Origin: Pycnococcus provasolii
Taxonomy: Eukaryota; Chlorophyta; Pseudoscourfieldiophyceae; Pseudoscourfieldiales
Length of the DNA stretch: 64,000 bases
Assembly (NCBI GenBank): GCA_049487715.1
Contig: CP150581.1
Location: 451,616-515,615, forward strand
Reading direction: 5' to 3'
Shown: positions 31,311 through 42,300 of the stretch, in pieces
Numbering within the stretch: position 1 is the first letter of the stretch
Layout of the letters: each line of letters opens with the position of its first letter
The notes under the pieces: generated by a model
What the model was told of the DNA's origin: nothing
The model's database searches: none
Seen by the model: the letters and a program-made list of their open reading frames with translations, nothing else
Position numbers and translations under genes: made by a program

Positions 31311-31609
31311 CCGCACCAGGTAGAGTCGATGAGCTAGGAGGCGTCTCTTCGGCAGAATACGCGATGAGGGGAGCGTGGCTGCGGGTCTAGCTGACAGATT
31401 GATTGGAAAACTAGTTAGAGAAATTATTATTGTTGTTCTTGTTACTTAACAAAAAAAGTTGAATTCTTACTCCACCCCATTGTTTTTCCGCAAAACAAAT
31501 TCTGTGTTGTTATACACATACACGGCTATCTGCGCAGGACACTTTTTCTTTTCTTGCTTCTTGTGCGTCCTCTCAGAGCCTTGGTCGTCGTATACACCAA
31601 TCCAATCCA
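31311..31609. other. Intergenic, AT-richer
   Basis: 3' flank of the peroxidase gene. Nothing was recognised. Confidence 0.4.
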
Positions 31610-34600
31610 TCACCAAAAAGACGAAGCAGTTGCCTTGGCGCCATGATAATGCACCACCTTGCGCGGCAAAGCCATATGAGAAGTAGCACCCGGCAGCGGC
31701 ACGACAACCTCATCGTCGTTATTCACATCCTCGTACACCTCCACCGCATCGTACGTGCGCAGGCTCGCACCATTCGTCACAGCTTCCGCCACAGGTCCCG
31801 GCTTCTGCTCATACCACGCGGACCCAACAGCCGGTGGAGGAGCTGATCCGTACTGGCGTGCGCGGTCAGCGAATGCACGCTGCGCCATCTCCTTCTCATC
31901 ACGAGCATTGCCCATCGGGATGGCCGACACAAACTGCGGAAGTTCTGCCTCATGGGAACTCGCAGCAGCACGACGACGGCGAAGGCAGCACACGGCAAGG
32001 GCCATCATGACGACGAGAGCACCGCCGATGCCCGCATACAACGCCATCGGGTCCTCAGGCGCACTCTCCTTAGCTGACTCTGCCGCCGGAGTGCTCTTCT
32101 CCTTCACAACCTGCACACCATCTGTCGCTGCATCCGCAATCTTGTCAAACACATCCTGCACAGTGTCCGTCCAACCAAGCGGTGGCTCCTTCTTGTCGAC
32201 ATCATCAGCGGAGGTCGACGTCGATGTCGATGTCGGTGTCGGTGTCGTGTCCTCCTGAGCCTCGCGGAGCACCTCTCCAAGCTTGTCCTTGAGGACGTCT
32301 CGGCTCGGCAACTTCTTCGCATCATTATCCTCCACAACCTTATCGTCCTCGCCGTCGTCGTCGTCCACAATGATGGACACCGCATCTGCAAGCTCCATCG
32401 CCTCACGCAGTCGCTCGAGAATGTCGATGACTGTGGCAGCATCCGTATCCTCCACATCAAAGATATCTTCGCCCACGTCAATCTCCGTGCCGATGGGCTC
32501 GGTTGGCAGCTTCTTGCCATCTCGCAGCGACTCCACAAAGTCACGAGCTGTGTCAAATCCCGCGAGAACCTCAACCTCAGTATCATTCTCGACGATGTCG
32601 TCGTCAAGCACATCAGTGTCGTTAGCCTTGTTCTTCTCGCTCCATTTCCCTTTCTTGCCACGACGGCGCTCTTCGCGCGTCACAAACACGGCACTGGTGC
32701 CCGGCTCGGGCTGCTCAATCGCCGTGACGTCGTCCGTGATGACACCCTCCTCAGCAAACTCCTTGCGGCACTTTGTGCGATTCGTCAGCGTGCGATTGAG
32801 AGAGTGCGCAATGCTGGCAGCCTCCTCATCGTCCTCCGCAAGCACGGTGAAGCTTACAGCCACAGCATCGTCCTTGGCGAGCAGTGCACGTCCGAGCAAA
32901 TTGCGGCGTCCGCGGCGGCGAAGACGACGCACGCGCGTGACACGCGTCGCGTTGCGTGTGCAATTTGCGAGGCGAGCAACCACCTCCTCCACAGCCGTTG
33001 TGTTCAGCTCGGTTGCGTCAACACCCGTGAGCACAATCTCACCGGTGGCCACGTCGCGTGTTTCGACTGTAACGTTCGTGCTGGAGCGGCGAAAGACCTC
33101 CACCTCATCAGTCACCGGAGCGCTGAGGGGAACTTCCACGGGTGCTCCCACGCTTGACTCGTCTGGCGTCGGTGCCTCCGTGGTAGTCGTCGGGGCTGGC
33201 GTAGGCTCTGGCACTGGCGTCGGCGTTGGCACTGGCGTCGGCGTCGGCGCGGGCGTCGGTGCCTCCGTGGTAGTCGTCGGGACTGGCGTAGGCTCTGGCA
33301 CTGGCGTCGGCGTTGGCACTGGCGTCGGCGTCGGCGCGGGCGTCGGCGCTGCCTCCGTGGTCGTCGTGGTCGCGCCCAGGATCGAGATGGTGAACTTCGA
33401 TCCGAGCGCGCAGTGGCCGACAAGGTTGCACGCGAAGTAGCCGATTTGGGTCAGCGTCACCTCTGCATTCGCACCGGTGCCCGCGAGCGAGGTGGCTCCC
33501 GAGAAGTCGCAGGCATCGTAGGCCGCCTCGTCTGGGAACTGGTACAGCGTGTGCGTACCGCTCGTCGTGATCAGCCCCGTCTCCCCGGCGTGCACGTCGA
33601 GCACGTTGCCATTCGGGACCCCTGCAAAGGTGTACGTCCAGTCGTACGAAGGCACTGGCGTCGGCGTTGGCACTGGCGTCGGCGCCTCCGTGGTAGTCGT
33701 CGGGGCTGGCGTCGGCGTCGGCACTGGCGTTGGCGCCTCCGTGGTAGTCGTCGGGGCTGGCGTAGGCTCTGGCACTGGCGTTGGCGTTGGCGTCGGCGTC
33801 GGCGCGGGCGTCGGCGCTTCGGTGGTGATCTCCGTTGGCGGCGTCGGATCTGCTGGCGGCTGAGTCGTGAGGCCGTCAATGCCAAGCGCGCCCATCTTCT
33901 CGTGAGCAGCCACGTACGCATCAAAGAAGCTCTGCTGGTTCGTCGCAAATTCCTGAACGTGCTCGAGGAAGCCAGGCTCCAAAAGCGCTGCATCACTGTC
34001 AAGGCGAACAGTCCCCTGCGGCGGCGCACCGGAGACGAGTTGCACGAAGTAGTCGTTCGAGAAGACGTTTTCGTTTTCTGTGAAGGGACCGTCGGGGCCA
34101 CCTCCACGGCGTTTGCGTCCGAGCGTGTGCGCCCCGCTGAGTGCCACGATCTCGCGATCGTTGAATCCCATGCGTCCAAAGGTGTTGCGAAGCTGGTTCG
34201 GGCCGTCGTTGTCGTCGGGGAGGCGATTTCCTGGCGCCGCGAGGTCCGGCGTCGCCGCATCAATGCGTCCGAAGGTGATCGGGATGACTGGGCCACCCGT
34301 GTGCTCGACGCCGATCGACGCCGCCGCCTGGATGAGGTCCGCGAGGCTGTACTCCGGGAAGTCCTGCTGCAGGTTCTCGAGAAAGTTGATCGCACCGCCG
34401 AGTCCGTTGTTGTCGTTGTCGTTGCGTTCGGCGTTGAAGCGGATCGTCGCGCGCGGTCCACCGCGGTTGCTGTTGGGGTCGAACGTGCCGGCGTCGTGGA
34501 AGGAGAGGCGAAGGAACGTCGCAGCGGTCGTCTGCCCACCGTTGTTGTTGCCTCCGCCGTTGTTGTTTCCGTTTCCGTTGCCGTTGTTGTTTCCGTTGCC

Positions 34601-35230
34601 GTTGCCGTTTCCGTTGCCGTTGGTTACTGCATCGGTGTTGTTTCTGTTGCCGCTGCCAGAGCCGTTGCCGTTTCCGTTGGTGACAACGTCGGTGTTGTTT
34701 CCGTTGCCGCTGCCAGAGCCGTTGCCGTTTCCGTTGGTGACAACGTCGGTGTTGTTTCCGTTGCCGCTGCCCGAACCGTTTCCACGGCCGGCAATGACAA
34801 CAGCGTCGTCGTCGTTGTTCGCCTGCTTGAGCATGCGTCGCGCAAACGGGCATCCGGAGCTGGCTGCGAGTTTCATTTCTCCGTGCGAGGCGAACCCGTC
34901 TGCGGTCGAAAGCAGGTGTCGCGTGACAACGGTGCCGTTGCCACCTCCACTTCCACTTCCCGGTCCGCCTCCTCCTCCTCCTCCACCACTTCCGCTTCCG
35001 CTTCCGCTTCCTCCTCCTCCTCCTCCTCCTCCTCCTCCTCCTCCTCCTCCGTTGAACCTCGCTTCGATGCGTTCACGCACCTGCTGGAATCGGTCAGGCG
35101 CCGTCTGCGCGTACACCTCCACGGGTGAAGCGAGGAGTGCCACCGAGGTAAACACGCACGCTACGGCGAGCGAGAGGTACCCGTACGTGCGCTTGGCCAC
35201 GCGTTGCTTGTTGAGCAGTTTCACAGTCAT
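31610..35230 (-). CDS. Secreted, membrane-anchored ascorbate-peroxidase-like/phytocyanin-like protein
   Basis: A 1206-aa protein. Residues 1-42 form a signal peptide (LSLAVACVFTSVALLASPVE). Poly-Gly and Asn/Gly repeats follow, including three 19-aa units with N-N-T glycosylation sequons. The haem peroxidase domain spans about 233-450: distal Arg and His in LRLSFHDAG, proximal His in ALSGAHTLGR and the APX-like tail FFDAYVAAHEKMGALG, so it is class I-like. A Pro/Thr-rich, mucin-like linker leads to a phytocyanin-like cupredoxin domain at about 528-615, with ligand-type His in SGTHTLYQF and Cys/His in YFACNLVGHCALGSKF; the usual axial Met/Gln position is Ser. More TP-rich repeats and an acidic region precede a transmembrane helix (YAGIGGALVVMMALAVCCL, about 1063-1082) and a cytosolic tail. 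It probably acts at the cell surface in peroxide-dependent oxidation or wall cross-linking (inference). Confidence 0.85.
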   Translation of the reverse strand: MTVKLLNKQRVAKRTYGYLSLAVACVFTSVALLASPVEVYAQTAPDRFQQVRERIEARFNGGGGGGGGGGGGGGSGSGSGSGGGGGGGGPGSGSGGGNGTVVTRHLLSTADGFASHGEMKLAASSGCPFARRMLKQANNDDDAVVIAGRGNGSGSGNGNNTDVVTNGNGNGSGSGNGNNTDVVTNGNGNGSGSGNRNNTDAVTNGNGNGNGNGNNNGNGNGNNNGGGNNNGGQTTAATFLRLSFHDAGTFDPNSNRGGPRATIRFNAERNDNDNNGLGGAINFLENLQQDFPEYSLADLIQAAASIGVEHTGGPVIPITFGRIDAATPDLAAPGNRLPDDNDGPNQLRNTFGRMGFNDREIVALSGAHTLGRKRRGGGPDGPFTENENVFSNDYFVQLVSGAPPQGTVRLDSDAALLEPGFLEHVQEFATNQQSFFDAYVAAHEKMGALGIDGLTTQPPADPTPPTEITTEAPTPAPTPTPTPTPVPEPTPAPTTTTEAPTPVPTPTPAPTTTTEAPTPVPTPTPVPSYDWTYTFAGVPNGNVLDVHAGETGLITTSGTHTLYQFPDEAAYDACDFSGATSLAGTGANAEVTLTQIGYFACNLVGHCALGSKFTISILGATTTTTEAAPTPAPTPTPVPTPTPVPEPTPVPTTTTEAPTPAPTPTPVPTPTPVPEPTPAPTTTTEAPTPDESSVGAPVEVPLSAPVTDEVEVFRRSSTNVTVETRDVATGEIVLTGVDATELNTTAVEEVVARLANCTRNATRVTRVRRLRRRGRRNLLGRALLAKDDAVAVSFTVLAEDDEEAASIAHSLNRTLTNRTKCRKEFAEEGVITDDVTAIEQPEPGTSAVFVTREERRRGKKGKWSEKNKANDTDVLDDDIVENDTEVEVLAGFDTARDFVESLRDGKKLPTEPIGTEIDVGEDIFDVEDTDAATVIDILERLREAMELADAVSIIVDDDDGEDDKVVEDNDAKKLPSRDVLKDKLGEVLREAQEDTTPTPTSTSTSTSADDVDKKEPPLGWTDTVQDVFDKIADAATDGVQVVKEKSTPAAESAKESAPEDPMALYAGIGGALVVMMALAVCCLRRRRAAASSHEAELPQFVSAIPMGNARDEKEMAQRAFADRARQYGSAPPPAVGSAWYEQKPGPVAEAVTNGASLRTYDAVEVYEDVNNDDEVVVPLPGATSHMALPRKVVHYHGAKATASSFW
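34620..34790. repeat. 57-bp tandem repeat inside the peroxidase gene (three copies)
   Basis: Three near-identical 57-bp units, each encoding 19 residues with the core GNGSGSGNGNNTDVVT. The copies differ at only a few positions (one has NRNNTDAVT). Confidence 0.85.
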
Positions 35231-36321
35231 ATTGCTTGAAGAAAGCTAATAAGCGAGTGCAAAAAGTTGAGTGCAGTTGTTTGAGAGTTTGTTTGGTGTC
35301 TTGCAAGAATGAAGAATGAAGAATGAAGAATGAAGAATGAAGAGTGGTGGAGAGGAGAGGAGAGGCCGAGCTGCGCCTGAGGCCGAGCTGGCGAGAGGCC
35401 ATATTGTGAGAGCTTGCATGGCTTACGTGCTTTATGAGTTGCTGGATGACACGGAGCGTGATGACGCTGATGGAGGTTTCATGACGCACGTGTCTGCCGG
35501 CGAGCTCAAGCAGAAAAGGCTGAGAGGGTCACGCAGGTGCGGATGGATGGTTTGCAACCCCGAGTTTGCGTTTGCGTTTGGTGGGATCCCAGGACACCTC
35601 AATGGGGCAGCCTCTTCCTCTTCTCTTCCCTCCCTCCCTCTAGATGGCCCCACGCTCACGCTCCTCCAGGTGGCACGTCAGGAGGCCATGTTCGGGATGA
35701 TGCGAGGAGGAGGAATTGATGATGATGGCAAGGAGAGTCCAGAGTCCAGAGGAGGATCCTTCTTCCTCCTTACTGTACTTATTACCGGGTACCGGGTAGG
35801 CTATTGCGTGGTAGTGAGGGGGAGGAGGGAGGAGTAAAGCGTCATTGATTCCTGCTGATGATTGAGGAGGAGCATGATCAAGGATGATGGCTGGGGATGA
35901 TGGTCCCACCGGCCCTGCCCACCTTCGGCCTGCCTGCCTCCCTTCTCAGCCTTTTTCCAAGTTAGTTCGAGGCGGGCCCCCCTTCCCTTCTCCTCTCCTC
36001 TCGGCTGGCTGGCAGAGAGGCAGAGACCCTCCCTTCCCTTCCCCCGACTACATAGTTATCATAGGTTAGGAAGGGACGAAATGGATTTCCCTCTGGGGAC
36101 CCCCCCTTGAGTTGCGTTTTGGAAGGAATTAGGACTGCCTTCTTCTTTTTTCTTCGGACTCCTCCCCCGGGGGAGTTTCGTTTCGTTTCGCGCCCCTTTT
36201 CTTCAACTGAAGTTTTTCCAAACCTCTCCGGAGCCTCCCTCCCCCCCCCCCCTGCTCGGCCTGCTTCCCCCCCTCTCTCCCCTCTCTCCGTCACTCGCAA
36301 ACCAGCGCACGCCATCATATC
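35231..36321. other. Intergenic region with 7-bp tandem repeat and C-rich tracts
   Basis: An AATGAAG-type 7-bp tandem repeat at 35305-35341 lies just upstream of the peroxidase gene. A poly-C run is present at 36241-36252, with several CT-rich blocks immediately before the rotatin-like start. An open frame at 35337-35837 has no domain or codon bias and is not accepted. Confidence 0.6.
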
Positions 36322-39300
36322 ATGGCGGAGCAGCAGCGCGCGTACCTCCTGGCCTCACTGGCCTCAACCTCACCGGAAACCAGACAACGCGCGCACGAAA
36401 GCATTGCGTTCAAAATAAAGCACAAACTCTGGCCAGTCTCATCCATCGTTGACGAACCCCTGTGTGCGCCTATCCTGGCTTCGCTCGGACTCATGCCCTT
36501 GCAGGCGAACCGCGAGGGAAGGGACAACCTTGGCGATGTTCCTGCACTTAACACGGAGGCGGATTCGCGAAGTGGTGGCGGATTCCTATTCGACGCGACG
36601 ACAGCTTCTTCCTTGGCAGAAGAAGAGGGCTCTCCTTCTTCTGCTGAGCCATCTCAATCGCAGTCGGCACAGTGGGCCGCAGAGGCGACGACGTACCCGA
36701 CGCGAACGTCCGTGCCCATCACGACCGTCTCGAAAACGCAGACGGCGTCGAGAGGACACGGGGCCGCACTCGCTCGCATTCAAAACTTACAGCAGAAAGA
36801 ACATCTACCGACAAACTCCGTTCGACTGGCAGCGGCGTACGGCACCAAGACAGAAACGGACGTGCCAGCTTCTGCTCGACTCGCAGCCAGGGCGGCGGCC
36901 GCAGAAGCGTCGACGTCTGAAGAGGAACATACGCTGAGAGCATCAACGAGGCAGCAGCCAGCCAGGCCCTTGTTAAGCCAGAACGACGAGAAGCGAATCT
37001 TCGAACTCGTCGCAAGAATGAGATTCAGCAACGACGAAGCCGTTTTGGCCGGAGCGTGCGCGGAACTCGAACGGGAAGTCGCGCTCGACGTGCCTTGCAC
37101 GAGCCTGCTGCTGAAGAGACAACTGCTTGACGCCGCACTCGCGCTGCTGCACTCGGATAACTTTGAAGTGCACGCAGCCGCCGCACGCCTGCTCACGCGC
37201 CTCGTGCGCGGCATCGCGCAGGAGAGTGCCGCATCCTGCGACGAGGCACTCGCCACGAATGTCGACGACGACGGCGGCGGCGATGACGAAGTGCCCGTGG
37301 CTGAGCACATCGCGCACAGCCTCCCGCTTCCCGCGTACGATCCATCCAAGCCTGCATCGTCTAAGCTAGATGTTGACGGAACGCACTGCACGATCGTCGA
37401 GGCAATGCACGCCGTGGGAGTTCACGCGCTTGGCCTGCTTCGCGTCAACGACAGGTATGGGACCGCCGCCGCACTGTGGGACGAAGTGATGCCTTGGCTT
37501 GCACCAACGTGGACGCTTTCAGGGCTTGCGGCGGGCTCGTCGGCACGCCTCGGAGAGTATGCCATGCTAGCCACAAAGGCACTCGACGAAATCGAGTCGC
37601 CATCCCTCGTCGCGACTGCCGGCGTGCTTGCCACCGTCGCGCGTGCGCTGGCGGCGTGGGGATTTGTGCCCGATGCACCGGGAGCGGCGACTGCCACCAC
37701 CGCGCCTGATACTGCGTCGCGCCGTGCTGGACTGGTCAAAATTCTGCCAGCGAAGCTTGCCGCACGGATTGTCGCGGTGTGTCAGGACGCCTTTGTGAAC
37801 GAGATGACGCGCGCGGGTGATTCGAAGGAGCTTAGCGCGCTTATGCACGTGGCGTATGCCCTGCACCCTACCGCCATTGATGCGCCAACGAAAGATGGCG
37901 TACAGCAGCAGCAAGGAGGGAAGGATCTCATACCCGCACGACGCGCACTCGATGCCCTGCTGTCACGATACGGAAGGGCTAACGCCGACGGGAAGATCGC
38001 GGCGGAGGTTGGACCTGCGGATGCCGCCGCAGCTGCCGCTGCGGCGGCGGCACTCCCGCTTTCCCCCGATCCCGCCGCGGCGGCAATCATCATCAAAATG
38101 CTTGTTGCACATGTCGCAAGCTCGGGCACGGCGGCGCCGCCGCGCGCAGCTGTCGCGCTTGCGGACACGATGCGATGTGCGAGTTTGGGCGTGCGACAGG
38201 TCGCATATCGTACGCTTGCAGAGCTGATGATCACACCTCAGCACGGAATTGGCGTGTCAACGCTGCTTTGGTCGCCGCTAGCTCAACGCAGCGGCGGGGA
38301 TCAGGACGCATGGCGCGATCCGCTATACGTGCTAGCGGCGCACGGACTGGTGACAGACGACGTGCCAACGAGGGCATCGGCCAGCGCACTCGTCCTTGGT
38401 CTCGCCGAAGCACTCGCGAAGCCCTCGTCCGTGAGCATCGCGCGAGTTCTGCGAATCATGCCGCACATGCAATGTGTTGCGGGCCTTCAGCCCGGCGCGG
38501 ATGGCGGCAATGCCGCAGGCGCCGCCGCTGCCCTAGTTGCCGCCTTTGAGCGCGTCGTTGAGGCGGGACCACGCATCGCCAGCATTCGCGTACCGCTGAC
38601 GTCGATGGAACCACGTGCGGACGACCACGATCGCCTGAAGGACGCGGTGCTGATGCCGCTCGCACGCACGCTGTTTGCTCGCTCGCAATCGGCACGGCGC
38701 ACTGCGTCACAACGGCTGTCTGAAAGATTGCTGCGTGGCTGGCCTGCGGGCATACCGTCGGATGCCACCTTGACTGCTGGCAGCGCAAGTGTTCAAGATC
38801 CATTCGGCACGTTCGTGGATGCGCAAGGTGCCTTTGACATAGGCGCAGAATTTACTGTGCCGGCATCGGCGGCAGTGGGAGGCCTCAAGCACGCTGCTGC
38901 GCAGGCTGTCGAGCTTGCTGGCGTCGCGGGAGCTGCTCACATCGGCGACGATGTGCGGCGTGCGGCATGCGAGGCTCTCTGCAGGCTTGTCGCACGTGCG
39001 GATGTCGCCGCTGACGGCTCGAATGCCGCCGCCGCCGCCGTTCCGACAGACACTCTCGACGGCCTGCTCGACCGCCTCGTCGCCGGATGTCGATGTAGCC
39101 TCAGCGCCGGAGGCTCACCATTCCTTGATTTCGCCGGTGGAGACTGGGGATTTCACGCCGCGTCCCTTACACTCATTGACATGCTCGCCAGGGCATCTCC
39201 TCGCGCACACGGGTGGTTACTCGGCGCCGAGGATCCACAGCGCGTCGCGCCGGGCATCCTGCTCCTGAGATTCGCTTATCACCCCAAGTCGCAGACAAGG

Positions 39301-42300
39301 CGCGCGGCGGCACGGGTGATTGCACGTACCGCCTTTCCATTTTCGCAGCGAACTTGCGACAGTCTTCCCGCCGCATTCATGCAGACTTACGCGCTTCCAT
39401 GGTCAATTCGTCAAGATGCACCAAGCTTGCTTCCACCAAAAAACGCGGCAGCCACGGATGGAAATGACAACCTTCCGGATCTTCCAGAAAGAGACCCGGC
39501 TCTAGCGGCGATGCAGGCGCACGAGGCACGAGCGCTGCTTACAATCACGGGTGGCGATGTTAGCAAGGCTGCGATCGTACTAGACGACATCGGGACGGGT
39601 TCCACTCCGCCGCTTTCAACAACGGAGCTTGCGGCACTTGGAAGGCAGTGTCCTCAGCTGCTGCTGGATGCAAATGCGCAACGCAGAGCTGCGATTACGC
39701 TTCGTTCGTTTGGCGCCGAAGCAGTGGCACTTGCCAGTCTTCGCGAAGCGTCCGTTGCAACCGGCGCGGGAGATCATAAGGCACTGGCGGTGCATCTGCA
39801 GCCAATTATGTGCCGTGTGGACGTTGCATGCGCCTTCCTCGTCGCACTTGACTCGACCGCAGACCAAGAGTACGCGCCATGGAAGGCTATTGCACGAATG
39901 CTTGAGGTTGCGTCTCACAGCGGGACACCGCTCGCGGAAGATTCAGGCACCAACGCGGCGTTCGTTTGGACTCTATGGTGCCGCACATTTGAGCACTGCC
40001 TGAGGGTCACAAGCGAGCACCTCGCACCGCCTCCATCTACTGATGATGATGCGGAGACATCGCCGCATCTGCAGCATATTGGCACTCGCATTCTTTCAGC
40101 AGCTGCAGCCTTCGTGCGTCGTCTCGCTGCACTCCCCGTGTACCGCGAGCCGCCCACGTCCCCAGCCGCGCGTGCAGCAGCGGCGAGGGTCGCTGCTGAT
40201 GCCGAATGGCAGGCTGCGGAGCGCCACCGCAGGGATATCGTTTCTGGACCAGGATTAACCCCAAGCGGCACTTCCGTTTTCGCTGACCTGCCTGACCCTG
40301 TGGCGTATTTTCGCGGGGTTGTGGCAAACGAGGCTCTTATGTCGAGTCTCGATTTGTACCGTGCATGCCTGAGACATCGACGTGCACACGGGCTGAGTTA
40401 CGACGCGTGCGTTGCAGCCTTTAACACGTCCACGTCATCGAGCGATGCTGCACCCGCACCCATCGCGCAGCTCATGGCACTTTTGACGCATCGGCTGGCA
40501 ATCGAGGAGGACGTGCACTACGGCATTCGCGTCGCCGCGCTACGCATTGTGAGCGAACACGCATTGTGCCTGGGCGACGACGATTGGACAGCGATTTCTA
40601 GTGAGACCGAGACGACAGGATCCACAGGAACAGTCGACGCCGCACACGTCACGGCGATTGCTGACGTTGGTGCATACGCGGCTGCGATGGCGAGATGTTT
40701 CGTTCCCATCGCCGCAAGATGTCTGCTCACCAGAATGGCGGCTGAGCTAGGCGCCGCGCCCTTGGAAAACGGGCGCGTCCTCGTGCCACCATCCACGAGA
40801 GGTTCCGTAAAACCTCCTCGTGCAAGTTTCGCGTACGCCTTCCACCGCAAGGGACTGCACGCTGCGGCGGCGCGTGCCGTGCGCGACGTGACCGTACACA
40901 TTACTGCTCACCCTCTTGCACCAAACGGCTGGGACGCTCCATTCGCGCAGCTCAACGCAAGTCACTGGATTGGCAGACTCACGCGTGACTGTGATGCGCG
41001 TATCCGTGCCCTTGGCTGGAATATCCTCGCTAGCCTCATCGCGCCTTCGAGCCGTGTTGGGCGACGTGTGCTCTTCGAACACTGGCCAGAGCTCGTGGAT
41101 ACGTGCGCGCGCATCGCCGCGGACGCACGTGAGTGCGCAATTGTACGGCGCAGTGCATCTGCGTGCGTGCTCGCGGCTTGCGCGGACGGCGACGCGCTAC
41201 CTGCAATGGCGAATGCCGCTCACGACGCCAACCGTGGTGTCCGGCTGTGGGCGTCTGGGGGGCTCGTGTTTAACGTCGCGGCGTGCGCGAAGGTGGCTGG
41301 TGCGCTGCCCGCTCCTGCCGTGCTTCGCGCGACCGCGGCAGCGTGCCGTGTGGCGTCGTGCGTCGACGCGGAAGGCCTGAGTCAGCGTCTCGGATCGCTC
41401 GAGGCGGGGCACGTGCTCCTCGCGTGTTTCATGCAAATGCAGAAATTGCCGTCGCACCACGCCGCCGGCATCGCCGCTTTGCCTGCCGCCACGCGCCTGT
41501 TCCTTGCCGCTGACGAAGAATTGCCGCTACTGGGCGGAACTGAGCAGGACGCACTTGGTAGCGCGGCAGATGCCGCAGTGTGCATTGACACGCTTCTTGC
41601 AGCAACCCTGGCAGCAAGTGAAGGCTCGCCGTCAAGTGCCTTGACATTGGCTAGCGCAATGCTAACGCCTCTTACCGGTTGCCTTGTCGAGATTGCGAAG
41701 GTGCTGTACCGCATTGGGGGAAATGGCCTTCCGACAAATGCACATGCGCTCCCCGCCGCCCTACGCCATGTGGCCGAGGCACCGCTGCGCGCTGCGCTTC
41801 GCGCTCTGGAATGCTGCTCGCGTACAGCCGCACGGCTTATCGTCGCGGCCAGGGGTGGTCTCGAGAGCACGTCCCTGCCGATGCGCAGTTTTGCCGTTCT
41901 TTCCGCATGCGCAGCGTCGCTTCGTACGCTTGGCGCGGAACCGATGCACGGAATGGAAGGTGCCGCGGCGGACTCCGCGGTTGGCGCAGTGGCAAGCCTC
42001 GTGGCTGCTATTCTTGCGAATGACGAGTCTGCAAGATCTGCGCTCGGGGTTGACTGTGTCACATCCATAGGAAACGACGACGCTAGCAAAAATGACGACG
42101 AAGAGGACAACGACGACGGCGAAGAGGACAATGACGACGGCGACGACGACGAGTTCGAGGATGAGGCTGGGAACGATGTAGAGGCGCAGGACGACTGGGT
42201 GACGAACGTTGGAGAGGCGCTCGTCGTTGCACTTGCGCGCAAGGCATTTTCGCCGCACGCGGTGCGAACCGCGTCGTCCGCTGACTCCGTTCTGGCACGC

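Noticed and set aside
33413-35128. 571-codon open frame on the + strand
   Set aside because: It is the antisense of the peroxidase-phytocyanin gene. It reflects GC-rich codon bias and low-complexity repeats and has no domain.
35337-35837. Possible 166-aa gene upstream of the rotatin-like gene
   Set aside because: Begins inside a 7-bp tandem repeat, no domain, composition of non-coding sequence.
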